From Sphaerisporangium sp040683095 (lineage in GTDB: Bacteria > Actinomycetota > Actinomycetes > Streptosporangiales > Streptosporangiaceae), in NCBI RefSeq assembly GCF_040683095.1, contig NZ_JBFBCI010000009.1:124001-188000 (forward strand): a DNA stretch of 64,000 bases, in the 5' to 3' direction. Below, piece after piece: positions 45,374 through 53,993 of the stretch (position 1 is its first letter; every line of letters starts with the position of its first letter). Below the pieces are notes generated by a model, which was given only the letters and a program-made list of their open reading frames with translations, made no database searches and was not told the DNA's origin. The position numbers were made by a program, and so were the translations under genes.

Positions 45374-47353
45374 ATGCGGTGCATGCGGAAATGGGCGTGG
45401 ATCGCGGGTGTGGCGCTGCTCGTGGTGGCCGGGGTGTTCGCGTGGCGGGGGCTGCCCGGTGCGAAGTGGGGCGACGTCGACCCCTCGGGCGTCGTGCTCG
45501 GCCTGGCCGGGCTGGCCCTCGCGGTGATCGGGACCATCGCGGCCGTCGTCGCGATCCGGCCGACGCTGCGCAGCCAGTGGATGGCCGACACGGACGTCGA
45601 CGCCTGGGCCCAGCGTCTGGCCGTCATCGTCTACCAGGCCGAGACGACCCAGCTGACGCAGTTGCTCGCCGGGCAGGGCCGCCGCATCGACGTCCGCTTC
45701 GTCCTCACTCCCGCACCCGGTCACCCCGCCGACGGCGCCGCGCCGGAGGGCACCCTGAAGGCGGTGACCGCCTACTTCCGGGATCTGCGGCCCCAGCGCC
45801 TGGTCATCACCGGCGCGGGCGGCTCGGGCAAGACCGTCCTGGCCCTCGAACTCATCCTCACCCTGCTCGAACCCCGGATACACGGCTCGGCCGGCGGCGG
45901 CCCCGTCCCGATCCGCATCCCCGCCGCGGGGTGGAACCCGGGCAAGGTGCCGGTCAAGCGCTGGCTGGTCGGCCATCTCGTCGGCACCTTCCGCCTCAGC
46001 GAGGTGACCGCGCGCGCCCTGGTCGACGCGCATCGCATCCTGCCGGTGATCGACGGCCTGGACGAGATGGACGAGTCCCCGGCCCGCGGCGTCAAGTCCG
46101 AGGCCGGTAAGGCCCTGCGTGCGCTCAACAAGTACCAGGACGGGAACACCAAGGCCCGCCTCGTCCTGACCTGCCGCACCGCCCAGTACGAGACCCTCAC
46201 CGGCGGCGGCGCCTGGGCCCACGACGCGGCCCGCGTCGAGCTGGCTCCCGTCACCCCCGCCCAGGCGAGATCGTTCATCGAGTCCGTCTCCGGAACCCAT
46301 CAGATGCCGCGGTGGCGCCCGGTGCTCGACGCGCTGGACGACCCGGTTCACCCGCTGACCGCCGCCCTGAGCACTCCCTGGCGGCTGACCCTCGCCACCA
46401 CGGTGTACCAGCCGGATCCGGAAACCGGCGAACACCCGCGTGATCCCGCCTACCTGGCCTCCCTCACCACCGACGAACAGATCAGCGAGCACCTGCTGAG
46501 CCTGTTCATCCCCTCACTCACCGCCGCCGCCACCGCCGCCGAGGCGAACCCCCACGGGTACCGGCCCGAGCAGATCCACCGCTGGCTCCACGTCCTGGCC
46601 CGCTACCTGCACGCCAACAGACGGCGGAAGGCTTTGTACGGCAAGACCCTTTCCACCACCGACCTCGTCCTGCACGAACTGTGGCCTTTGGCCCTCGACC
46701 ACCCCGGCTTCGCCACCAGAATGCTGACCCATCCGCGGATCAAGCCGTGGCCCGAGCCGGCACGCCTGAAGCCGGCCCAGTTCCTGACCCGCGAGGTGTT
46801 CACGCACCTTCCCTCCACGCTCACGCCCGCGCTGGTGTCCACGCTCCTGGTCGGATTCACGTTCGGTCCGCTTCTGGGGCTCGTGGCCGGGTTCGTGGCC
46901 GGCCCGGTCTCCGCGCTCACGGTCGGCCTGCGCGCCCCGGGGCTGCGGAGCGGAGTCGACCCCCGCGAGCCGGTACGCGACGACCGGAGGGCGGCGATCA
47001 CCGTCGCCGTGGCCAACGGGAGCGCGCTGGGTTCGGCCCTCGGCCTCATCTCCGGACTCGTGCTCGGCCTCGCGCCGGGAATCGCGTTCGGCCTGGCCGG
47101 CGGCCTCCTGCTCGCCGTCAGCGGCGGACTCGTCGTCGCCGCCAGAGGCACCCCCAACCTCGGCGGCGCCGCCCTCCGCTACACCCTGTTCCGCCTCTCG
47201 ACCCGCGGCGCCCTTCCCCGTCGCCTCCCCGACTTCCTCCACTGGTGCTACGCCGACGCGGGCCTCATGCGCGTGGCCGGCATCGCCTACCAGTTCCGCC
47301 ACCGCGAACTCCAGAACCACCTGGCCACCCACCCCAGCCCCACCCCTCGCTAG
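45374..47353 (+). CDS. Membrane NACHT-family NTPase
   Basis: A 659-aa STAND NTPase. Two N-terminal membrane helices (about residues 9-27 and 40-62) lead into a linker, then the NACHT domain: Walker A VITGAGGSGKTVLAL and Walker B LPVIDGLDEMDE, with LVLTCRTAQYE as the sensor. The C-terminal third has two glycine/alanine-rich hydrophobic regions (LLVGFTFGPLLGLVAGFVAG and SALGLISGLVLGLAPGIAFG). This layout is widespread in actinomycetes and is suspected to act in conflict or stress signalling. Start is uncertain: GTG 45368, ATG 45374 and ATG 45383 are all possible. It stands alone on this strand. Confidence 0.87.
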   Translation: MRCMRKWAWIAGVALLVVAGVFAWRGLPGAKWGDVDPSGVVLGLAGLALAVIGTIAAVVAIRPTLRSQWMADTDVDAWAQRLAVIVYQAETTQLTQLLAGQGRRIDVRFVLTPAPGHPADGAAPEGTLKAVTAYFRDLRPQRLVITGAGGSGKTVLALELILTLLEPRIHGSAGGGPVPIRIPAAGWNPGKVPVKRWLVGHLVGTFRLSEVTARALVDAHRILPVIDGLDEMDESPARGVKSEAGKALRALNKYQDGNTKARLVLTCRTAQYETLTGGGAWAHDAARVELAPVTPAQARSFIESVSGTHQMPRWRPVLDALDDPVHPLTAALSTPWRLTLATTVYQPDPETGEHPRDPAYLASLTTDEQISEHLLSLFIPSLTAAATAAEANPHGYRPEQIHRWLHVLARYLHANRRRKALYGKTLSTTDLVLHELWPLALDHPGFATRMLTHPRIKPWPEPARLKPAQFLTREVFTHLPSTLTPALVSTLLVGFTFGPLLGLVAGFVAGPVSALTVGLRAPGLRSGVDPREPVRDDRRAAITVAVANGSALGSALGLISGLVLGLAPGIAFGLAGGLLLAVSGGLVVAARGTPNLGGAALRYTLFRLSTRGALPRRLPDFLHWCYADAGLMRVAGIAYQFRHRELQNHLATHPSPTPR

Positions 47354-47391
47354 CTTCGATCTGGCGCAGGCGAAGCATTCACGCATCGTCG
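47352..47391 (+). repeat. 40-bp dispersed repeat, copy A
   Basis: Starting at the stop codon of the NACHT gene, AGCTTCGATCTGGCGCAGGC and the following 20 bases match 53994-54033 in the same orientation at 37 of 40 positions, the first 21 being identical. The copies are 6.6 kb apart. Each lies beside mobile-element debris or a NACHT gene. Confidence 0.75.
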
Positions 47392-47448
47392 GGTAGCCGC
47401 GCCTGGCGGGCGGCGGTTTCGATCGGCGGAGGGAGCCATGCTGGGAGG

Positions 47449-48144
47449 ATGAGCGATCCGCGGGTCTTGGGAGTCGACGCGTGCAGGACGGGGTGGTTCG
47501 GCGTCGCGTTGCTGGGTGGCCGCGCGTCCGTCTTCTACGCGTCCGGCATCGCCGATCTCGTCGTCGGGGTCGAGCGTGACGGCGGCCTGCTCGATGTCGT
47601 GGCCGTCGACATCCCGATCGGGCTGCCCGATGCCGGTCGCCGGCAGGCGGACGTGCTCGCGCGGGAGGTCGCCGGGCCTCGGTGGGCTTCGGTGTTCATC
47701 ACGCCGGTGCGTACGGCCCTGGAGGCCGGCGACTACCGCGGGGCCGCCGAGGCGAACCAGCGGCTGGCCGGCGAGGGCATCTCCCGGCAGGCCTTCGCCC
47801 TGCGGCCGAAACTGCTCCAGGTCGACGCGTGGGTCCGCCACGGCGGCCGGCGTGTCGTGGAAGTGCACCCGGAGGTGAGTTTCGCCACCCTGGCCGGAAG
47901 GCACCTGACCACCCGCAAGTCCTCCTGGGCGGGGGCGGAGGAACGCCGGCGCCTGCTCGCCGACGCGGGAATCGTCCTGTCCGGCGATCTGGGCGAGGCC
48001 GGTGCGAAGGCCGGAGTGGACGACGTGCTCGACGCGGCGATCGCCGCCTGGACCGCCTGCCGGGTCGCCCGCGGCGAGGCCAGAACGCTCCCCGACCCGC
48101 CCCAGACCTTCAGCGACGGCATCCCCTGCGCCATCCGGGCCTGA
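47449..48144 (+). CDS. DUF429-family protein
   Basis: A 231-aa protein of the DUF429 family, with a predicted RNase-H-like fold. The opening VLGVDACRTGWFGVAL contains the first acidic residue. VAVDIPIGLPDAGRRQADVL, the FALRPKLLQVDAWVRHGG and VEVHPEVSF segments, and the DDVLDAAIAAWTACR helix complete the family pattern. It may act on nucleic acids, but no activity is established. The start follows GGGAGG. Confidence 0.9.
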   Translation: MSDPRVLGVDACRTGWFGVALLGGRASVFYASGIADLVVGVERDGGLLDVVAVDIPIGLPDAGRRQADVLAREVAGPRWASVFITPVRTALEAGDYRGAAEANQRLAGEGISRQAFALRPKLLQVDAWVRHGGRRVVEVHPEVSFATLAGRHLTTRKSSWAGAEERRRLLADAGIVLSGDLGEAGAKAGVDDVLDAAIAAWTACRVARGEARTLPDPPQTFSDGIPCAIRA

Positions 48145-48221
48145 CCTCCACCCCGGGGGCGGCCACGCAGAAGCCATGCCCGAGGGTCAATCCTCGAACG
48201 CCTCCACAGGAGCCTACGGAA

Positions 48222-48398
48222 GGGCTCACTATCAACACCCAACTCCTGCAAGCCGTCCTGCGAGACCCCACGTGGGCGGCCAAGCTCACCGGCGAAGACC
48301 GGCGCGCCCTGACGCCGCTGTTCTGGGCGCACGTCAACCCTTACGGCCGGTTCCGCCTCGACATGGACAGCCGCCTCGATCTCGGGACCGCCGTGTAG
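48222..48398 (+). pseudogene. C-terminal fragment of a Tn3-family transposase
   Basis: The plus frame ending at the TAG at 48396 reads LTINTQLLQAVLRDPTWAAK, then LTGEDRRALTPLFWAHVNPY and DMDSRLDLG. This is the conserved C-terminal end of actinobacterial Tn3-family transposases, which are about 950-1000 aa. Only about 55 residues remain. No terminal inverted repeat was found next to it. Confidence 0.8.
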
Positions 48399-48462
48399 GA
48401 AGGAAGGCTGCAGTGGGTCGCGTTCCCCTGCCGCGATCGCACGGGGTCGTCGGCGGTGCGTA

Positions 48463-49620
48463 TCAGGATTGCGCGGGTTCCTCGTGTGGCGCGTTGAGGG
48501 CGGCGGTGAAGAGGTTGGCGAGTTCGAACGGTGTCTGGTCGCCGAGGAAGAGGTCGACGGTCTCGTTTGCATCGGCGTATGCGGCGTCGCTGCGCGGGAA
48601 GAGACCTTGTTCGTAGGTGGTGAGTGCCGCTTCGATGTCGCCGGGGTTGGCGGCGATCGCCTTGGCGAGTTCGGCGCCGTCGAGCATCGCCAGGTTCGCG
48701 CCCTCGCCGGACGGCGGCATCAGGTGTGCGGCGTCGCCGAGGAGTGTCACGCCGGGGGTGCGGTCCCATCGGTGCCCGTCGGGGAGGGTGTAGATCGGGC
48801 GCGGGACCGGTGCGGTGTCGCTGTCGGTGATCAGAGCGGTGAGCTCCGGCGCCCATCCTTGGAGCTCGGCCGCGACCTGGGCGGTCGCGGCGGCGGCGTC
48901 GGTGAAGTCGATGCCGGCCACCCACTCCTCAGGGCAGTGCAGCTCGAAGTACGTGTGCAGGATGTTGCCCGCCTCGCGGTGCGCGATGATCCCCTTTCCG
49001 GGAGACAGGGCGTACATCGCGCCGCCGCCGACCGCCTTGGCCGCCGCGGGGTGCCGCTCGTCGGCGTCGTGCAGGAAGGTCTCGATGGAGGAGGTGCCGG
49101 TGTAGCGGGGCTTGGCATCGGACAGCAGCGGCCTGATCCTCGACCAGGCGCCGTCGGCGCCGACCAGGAGGCCGGTGGTCACGGCCGGTCCCTCGGCGAA
49201 GGTCACCTCATGCAGGCCGTCGCCCAGGGACCGGGCACCGGTGACCTTGCGTCCCCACTGGATGGTCTCGGCAGGCAAGGAGTCGAGCAGGATCCGGCGC
49301 AGGTCGCCGCGGAGCACCTCTGGACGCCTGTGCGTGCCGTCGTCGGGCATTTCGGCCAGCACCGTTCCGCGGGAGTCGAGCACGCGTGAAGCCGCGCCGC
49401 CCTCATGGATGATCGCGCGGAACTCCTCCATCAGGCCGGCCGCCTCGAGCGCGAGCTGCCCGTTGTAGTCGTGGATGTCGAGCTGGCCGCCCTGCGTGCG
49501 GGCCTCCGCAGAGGAATCGGCCTCATAGACCATCGCGGGGATGCCGTTGACATGCAGAACGCGGGCGAGGGTGAGGCCACCAAGGCCCGCACCGATGATC
49601 GTGACTGGTGTCGTCATCAT
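48463..49620 (-). CDS. FAD-dependent monooxygenase, TetX-like
   Basis: A 385-aa class A flavoprotein monooxygenase. The GxGxxG motif is IIGAGLGGLTLARVL at residues 8-22. ARTQGGQLDIHDYNGQLALE is characteristic of the TetX group. GLLVGADGAWSRIR is the DG motif, and GVTLLGDAAHLMPPSGEGAN the GD motif. The start follows GAGAGGAAC. It is divergent from a TetR regulator with two operator copies between them, so expression is probably induced by its substrate. TetX enzymes inactivate tetracyclines, but many relatives act on other aromatics; resistance is not proven here. Confidence 0.93.
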   Translation of the reverse strand: MMTTPVTIIGAGLGGLTLARVLHVNGIPAMVYEADSSAEARTQGGQLDIHDYNGQLALEAAGLMEEFRAIIHEGGAASRVLDSRGTVLAEMPDDGTHRRPEVLRGDLRRILLDSLPAETIQWGRKVTGARSLGDGLHEVTFAEGPAVTTGLLVGADGAWSRIRPLLSDAKPRYTGTSSIETFLHDADERHPAAAKAVGGGAMYALSPGKGIIAHREAGNILHTYFELHCPEEWVAGIDFTDAAAATAQVAAELQGWAPELTALITDSDTAPVPRPIYTLPDGHRWDRTPGVTLLGDAAHLMPPSGEGANLAMLDGAELAKAIAANPGDIEAALTTYEQGLFPRSDAAYADANETVDLFLGDQTPFELANLFTAALNAPHEEPAQS

Positions 49621-49637
49621 GTTCCTCTCAAACTCGG

Positions 49638-49682
49638 TTGGAGCACTGCTCCAATATATCCCGTTTTGGAGCAGTGCTCCAA
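49638..49682. promoter_or_regulatory. Two 17-bp palindromic TetR operators
   Basis: TTGGAGCACTGCTCCAA at 49638-49654 and TTGGAGCAGTGCTCCAA at 49666-49682 are palindromes differing only at the centre base. Their centres are 28 bases apart. They fill the 70-base gap between the divergent monooxygenase and TetR genes. This is the classic arrangement for a TetR repressor controlling both itself and its neighbour. Confidence 0.88.
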
Positions 49683-49690
49683 GCGGTGGC

Positions 49691-50368
49691 ATGATGGAGC
49701 TCATGGTGACCAGGACGAAACGAGGGGAACGGCGCGCGGACGCGCTGTCGAGGGAGCGGATCGTCGAAGCGGCCATCGAGATCCTCGACGCCGGCGGTGA
49801 GAGCGCCCTGACCATCCGGGCGCTCACGGCCCGCCTGGCGACAGGGACCGGGGCGATCTATCACCACGTCGCCAACATGAACGAACTGCTCGCGGCGGCC
49901 ACCGGCGACGTCATCGCCAGTGCCATGACCGACGTGGTCAGCGTCGCCGACCCGCGGGAGGCGATCCGGGCCACCGCCCTCGCAGTGTTCGACGCGACCG
50001 ACTCCCACCCCTGGGCGGGCTCCCAGCTCTCGCGCGAGCCGTGGCAGCCCGCGTTCCTGCAGATCGCCGAAAGCCTCGGCAGGCACCTCCAGGCGCTTGG
50101 TGTCCCCCAGCGAGCACAGTTCGACTGCGGATCCGCGCTCGGGAACTACATCCTCGGCGTCGCCGGACAGAACGCCGCCCGTGCCCGCCTCCACCCGCAC
50201 GACCGGTCGGCCGTACTCGAAGACATCGCCGCACGGTGGGCGCAACTCGACCCCGACAAGTACCCGATCATGCGCCAGGTGGCGACACAACTGCCCGAGC
50301 ACGACGACCGCACGCAGTTCCTGGTCGGCATCGACCTCATCCTGGCCGGCATCACAACCGTCCTCTAA
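49691..50368 (+). CDS. TetR-family transcriptional repressor
   Basis: A 225-aa regulator. The N-terminal HTH reads ALSRERIVEAAIEILDAGGE then LTIRALTARLATGTGAIYHH. The C-terminal ligand domain (YILGVAGQNAARARLHPHDR) resembles the TetR_C families found beside TetX-like oxygenases. Four in-frame starts lie between 49691 and 49706. Two identical-core operators lie immediately upstream. It probably represses the monooxygenase until an inducer binds. Confidence 0.93.
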   Translation: MMELMVTRTKRGERRADALSRERIVEAAIEILDAGGESALTIRALTARLATGTGAIYHHVANMNELLAAATGDVIASAMTDVVSVADPREAIRATALAVFDATDSHPWAGSQLSREPWQPAFLQIAESLGRHLQALGVPQRAQFDCGSALGNYILGVAGQNAARARLHPHDRSAVLEDIAARWAQLDPDKYPIMRQVATQLPEHDDRTQFLVGIDLILAGITTVL

Positions 50369-50937
50369 GGAGCGTCCGAGGACCACCCCGCACCCCCGCC
50401 CGGCGACCATCGGGCCTTCGGAGGAAACCAGCGGAACCAGCCGCGACCGTGACCACTCTGGTGTTCCGTTTGGGCATCCCTCAACGGAACACCACCCGGG
50501 CCGGATGGACACCCAGGTCGGGGTGTTCCGTGCGTCGAATCATCGAAGCGTCGGGCCACACGCCTGGCTTAGCTCGCTTCCGATCCGAGATCGTTTCACC
50601 GCCTCGTCAGCCGGCCGAGGGTTGCAACTCCAGGACGGAGCGGAGGTCTGGTTCATCGAGCGCCTGTTCGCCATCGACGACGTGCCAGATGCTATCGGTG
50701 CCGGGCCGGCTTATGCCCCACCCGTGCGTCCGCTCTACATGCCTTCCCGCGTCAACCTCACAGCCTCTTGTATCGGTAAAATATTTGACCTACTCTACTA
50801 GGGCAAAGTTGCTGACGCCGATCAGTCATCGACAGCAGCCGAAAGGTGGAGGCTCGCGTCTACCGGGTGCTGAGCGTGGACGAGCACCGTTGTCGACTCG
50901 AGCAGGACGGCCCGGTGAGCGACTCACGAGGGAGAAG
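50369..50937. other. Intergenic region between TetR and aminopeptidase genes
   Basis: No confident gene. It contains a strong hairpin (50459-50494). About 25 bases after it, GGTGTTCCGT recurs near 50518. A frame from about 50584 to 50801 is open but unrecognised. The last 170 bases are AT-rich, with GGTAAAATATTTGACC (50775-50790), an imperfect palindrome matching at 14 of 16 positions. It may be an operator for the aminopeptidase gene. Confidence 0.5.
50459..50494. terminator. Perfect 12-bp hairpin downstream of the TetR gene
   Basis: TGGTGTTCCGTT (50459-50470) and AACGGAACACCA (50483-50494) are exact reverse complements with a 12-base loop, about 90 bases after the TetR stop. No T tract follows. 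It may be an intrinsic terminator of the GC-rich type or part of a mobile element end, since part of the stem recurs nearby. Confidence 0.45.
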
Positions 50938-52422
50938 ATGATGGATCTGCCAGAGAGCGGACCGAACACCGAGGACGAGCCGAGCTCGCACAAGAGCTCG
51001 ATGCCCGAGCACCTGCAGGCCGCGCTGTCAACCGACTGGGATCCTGCTCCGCCGATGCCGCACCCAGCTCGGCCGGACTTCACCCCGCACGCCGCTCGGC
51101 GCCGCGCGGCGGTATCTGAACAGTTCCCCGGCACTCTGGTCGTGGTTCCAGCCGGCTCGAGCAAAGCCCGGGCGAACGACACCGACTACCCGTTCCGCGC
51201 CGCGAGCTCATTCACTTGGCTGACCGGCGAGACCATCGCCGACGCGGTACTGGTCATGACGCCGTCCGGCGACGGCCACCACAGCACGCTGTATGTCGCC
51301 GAGCACGCCCAGCCCGGCGAACTCGAGTACTTCATGGACTACAAGCACAGCCCCGTGTGGGTGGGCAACGTGCCCAGCGGCGCCAACACCTCCGCCGTGC
51401 TGGGCATCGAGGTGCGCCCGCTGCCCGCTCTCGCCGACGACCTGGCCGCCTACCGTGACGACCAGTGTGCCCTGCTGCGCGGGTTCGACAACCGTGTCGA
51501 CAAACTGCTAGCGAAGGGCAGCGGCGAGATGCTCGGCCGCGCGCTGGACGAGCTGCGACTGGTGAAGGACGAATGGGAGGTTGCGCGGCTGTGGCACGCG
51601 TGCGAGGCGACCGCGCGCGGCTTCGCCGATGTCGTCCGCGAGTTGCCCGCCGTTGTCGGCCGTGACGACCTGCGCGGCGAACGGTGGCTCGAAGGCACGT
51701 TCTGGCGGCGAGCGCGGCTTGAGGGCAACGAGGTCGGCTACACCTCGGTCGTGGCCTCGGGCCCGCATGCGACAACGCCGCATTGGTGGCGCAACAACGG
51801 TGTCGTGCACCGCGGTGCGCTGCTGCTGGCCGACATGGGCGTCGAGACCGACGAGCTCTACACCGCCGACGTCACGCGAACCCTGCCGGTCGACGGTGCG
51901 TGGACGCCTGCGCAGCTCAAGGTCTACCGGGCCGTCCAGGAGGCACAGGCCGCCGGCATCGCCGAAGTGAAGGCGGGCAACGCCTTCGTGGCCGCGCACA
52001 AGGCGGCGATGTACGTGATCGCCGACCATCTGCACTCGTGGGGCATCCTGCCCGTGACGGCCGACGTCGCGTGCGCCGACGACGAAGAACAGCCCGGCGC
52101 CGGTCTACACCGCCGCTACACGCTGCACGGCACCTCGCACATGCTCGGCATCGACGTGCACGACTGCGCGCTCGCGCGCATGGAGCAGTACCGCACCGGC
52201 ACGCTCACCGTGGGCCATGTGCTGACCGTCGAGCCGGGCCTGTACTTCCAGACCAACGATCGCGCGGTGCCGCAGGAGTTGCGCGGTATCGGTGTGCGCA
52301 TCGAGGACGACGTACTGGTAACCGACGGCGAACCGGTGAACCTGTCGGCGATGCTGCCCCGCGACCCCGACGACGTCATCGCCTGGATGCGCGACGCGCA
52401 GCACACGCCCGCGATCCCCTGA
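50938..52422 (+). CDS. pepP: Xaa-Pro aminopeptidase (M24B family)
   Basis: A 494-aa cytoplasmic metallopeptidase releasing N-terminal residues before proline. The N-terminal AMP_N domain ends near residue 200 (YPFRAASSFTWLTGETIADA, LRGFDNRVDKLLA). The pita-bread domain carries the five dinuclear-metal ligands: two Asp in LLADMGVETDELYTADVTRT, His in HGTSHMLGIDVHD, Glu in TVEPGLYF and Glu in GVRIEDDVLVT. Length is normal. Two adjacent ATGs follow GAGGGAGAAG. Confidence 0.95.
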   Translation: MMDLPESGPNTEDEPSSHKSSMPEHLQAALSTDWDPAPPMPHPARPDFTPHAARRRAAVSEQFPGTLVVVPAGSSKARANDTDYPFRAASSFTWLTGETIADAVLVMTPSGDGHHSTLYVAEHAQPGELEYFMDYKHSPVWVGNVPSGANTSAVLGIEVRPLPALADDLAAYRDDQCALLRGFDNRVDKLLAKGSGEMLGRALDELRLVKDEWEVARLWHACEATARGFADVVRELPAVVGRDDLRGERWLEGTFWRRARLEGNEVGYTSVVASGPHATTPHWWRNNGVVHRGALLLADMGVETDELYTADVTRTLPVDGAWTPAQLKVYRAVQEAQAAGIAEVKAGNAFVAAHKAAMYVIADHLHSWGILPVTADVACADDEEQPGAGLHRRYTLHGTSHMLGIDVHDCALARMEQYRTGTLTVGHVLTVEPGLYFQTNDRAVPQELRGIGVRIEDDVLVTDGEPVNLSAMLPRDPDDVIAWMRDAQHTPAIP

Positions 52423-52864
52423 ATTGAGGGGCCCGCTGACTTCCCAGCCACGACGAAGCCGCGGGCACTTTCGTGGTCGGTGGGAAGGCGGCAGCCGTTC
52501 GTGGCAGGTCTGGGGTCGACAGCGGGCTGCTGCGACCCGGGGCTCCCAAAAGGGACTCCGGGTCGCAGCCTCCACCTCGGCTTTCGCGACCAGGTCGAAC
52601 TCGCTGCGGCGTGCAGGACGATCTTTTCCATGAGGGGCAGAGCCAGACGGGTCCATCCCTCCTCGGCCCCTCAGCGGCAGCAGACCTCGCAGGAGGCGGG
52701 CGCGAGGCGTTGCCAGGTCTTACGTCACGTCGTCTGCCGCGAGATGTCGTCGGCCGGCGCGGCGATCCGGACCACCCAGCCGTCGGCGGTGGGATGCAGG
52801 ATGGGTCGCATCCGGTCCAGGCCCGGTTCGCGGTGTGCCATCTCATGACATTGGTTCCTCGCTG
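52423..52864. other. Intergenic region after the aminopeptidase gene
   Basis: It holds a strong hairpin (52529-52569) and otherwise no gene I can support. On the minus strand a short frame beginning MAHREPGLDRMRPILHPTAD near 52843 and ending after about 38 codons could be a fragment. Confidence 0.4.
52529..52569. terminator. Long GC-rich stem-loop
   Basis: GCTGCGACCCGG (52529-52540) pairs exactly with CCGGGTCGCAGC (52558-52569). Inside it TCCC-AAAA-GGGA forms a second stem with an AAAA loop. It lies about 105 bases after the aminopeptidase stop. It fits an intrinsic terminator of a GC-rich genome, although no T tract is present. Confidence 0.6.
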
Positions 52865-52984
52865 TCAGGCTTGGCGGGCGTAGGACGCGAGGCGTTGGGC
52901 GAGCGCGATGACGAGGTTGCGCAGTTCATCGGGGCGCTCGATGACGAACGGACGGTCGAGTGAGGCGAGTACCGGAGGCATCCC
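52865..52984 (-). pseudogene. C-terminal scrap, possibly of a WYL-type regulator
   Basis: A 39-codon frame (PFVIERPDELRNLVIALAQR and a short tail, then stop) has the look of the C-terminal extension of WYL-domain regulators. Those are often divergent from VOC-family genes like the one that follows. The body of such a gene is absent. Tentative. Confidence 0.3.
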
Positions 52985-53383
52985 ATGGACTTCGTCTCGA
53001 TCCGCATCATCACCAGCGACGTAGCGCGCCTGGTCGAGTTCTACAAGCGAGCCACAGGGGCGCGGGCGACGTGGGCCACCGAGGACTTCGCCGAACTCAA
53101 GACCGCGGGCGCCACCCTCGCGATCGCCGGCACCCGCACCGTCCCACTGTTCGCCCCGGGCTCTGCCCGCCCGGCGGACAACCAGAGCGTGATCACCGAG
53201 TTCCTCGTCGACGACGTGGACCGCGTTCACCAGAACCTGACCGGCTTCGTCACCGGCTTCGTCACCGAGCCCACCACGATGCCCTGGGGTAACCGGTCGC
53301 TGCTGTTCCGCGACCCCGATGGCAACCTCGTCAACTTCTTCACCCCCGTCACCCCGGCAGCCATCGAAAAGTTCGCACGTTGA
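52985..53383 (+). CDS. VOC/glyoxalase-family protein
   Basis: A 132-aa single-unit VOC protein. Its paired beta-alpha-beta-beta-beta modules run from MDFVSIRIITSDVARLVEFY through EDFAELKTAGATLAIAG to NRSLLFRDPDGNLVNFFTPV. The DPDGN-x-V/I-x-F end motif is typical. It may be a dioxygenase, a glyoxalase-like lyase or an antibiotic-binding protein; sequence alone does not decide. A strong hairpin follows 22 bases after the stop. Confidence 0.9.
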   Translation: MDFVSIRIITSDVARLVEFYKRATGARATWATEDFAELKTAGATLAIAGTRTVPLFAPGSARPADNQSVITEFLVDDVDRVHQNLTGFVTGFVTEPTTMPWGNRSLLFRDPDGNLVNFFTPVTPAAIEKFAR

Positions 53384-53404
53384 CGCCACGCACAGCCGCT
53401 CACG

Positions 53405-53432
53405 CGGGAGCCCTGAGATCCCAGGGCTCCCG
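53405..53432 (+). terminator. Terminator hairpin after the VOC gene
   Basis: CGGGAGCCCTG (53405-53415) and CAGGGCTCCCG (53422-53432) form a perfect 11-bp stem with a 6-base loop. It lies 22 bases downstream of the VOC stop codon and just before the IS481 remnant. Confidence 0.7.
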
Positions 53433-53938
53433 ATGAACGCGTCCGCCAAGTCCAGGAGCGCCAACAGCAGGGGGCACCGGAACGCACCGCTGACCCCGGA
53501 GGGACGTCTGCGGTTGTGCCTGCGGATCGACGCTGGCCGGCCGATCGCGCACATCGCTGCCGAGGCCGGGCTATCGCGCCGCTGCCTGGCCAAGTGGTAC
53601 GCCCGCTGGCGCGCACGGCGAGAACGGCCTGCTTGACCACTCCTCCCGCCCCGCCACGAGCCCGGCCCGCACCGCCGAGGACATCGCTGACCTGGTGGAG
53701 GCATTGCGGCGGCAGACCAAGCACGGGCCCGCGCGGCTCGCCGCCGACCTTCAGCGGCTGCACGGCGTCACGGTCGCGCCAGCGACCGTCCACCGCATCC
53801 TGGTGAGGCGAGGACTCAACCGGCTCCGTGACCTCGACCCGCCGACCGGCGAGTTGCTGCGCGAGGTCATCCGCTACGAGCACGACCGGGTCGGTGACCT
53901 GGTCCACGTCGACATCAAGAAGCTCGGACGCATATGGT
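53433..53938 (+). pseudogene. Truncated, frameshifted IS481-family transposase
   Basis: The N-terminal HTH half of an IS481-type transposase is clear: APLTPEGRLRLCLRIDAGRP, IAHIAAEAGLSRRCLAKWYA. In the next frame come HGENGLLDHSSRPATSP, LRRQTKHGPARLAADLQRLH and VHVDIKKLGRI. The frames join at about 53622, where a GC pair in a GCGCGC run seems lost (two-base deletion). After KKLGRI similarity ends abruptly at about 53935, before the DDE catalytic core, so the element cannot transpose by itself. Copy B of the 40-bp repeat follows 60 bases later. Confidence 0.85.
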
Positions 53939-53993
53939 CCTCGCTCCGCTCGGGCTGTGTTTCCGGACCTGACGGCACTCCTGTCCGCGTCAA

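Noticed and set aside
48463..49827. Longer monooxygenase starting near 49827
   Set aside because: The extension overlaps the operators and the TetR coding region. The FAD motif begins right after the ATG at 49620, which has a good ribosome-binding site.
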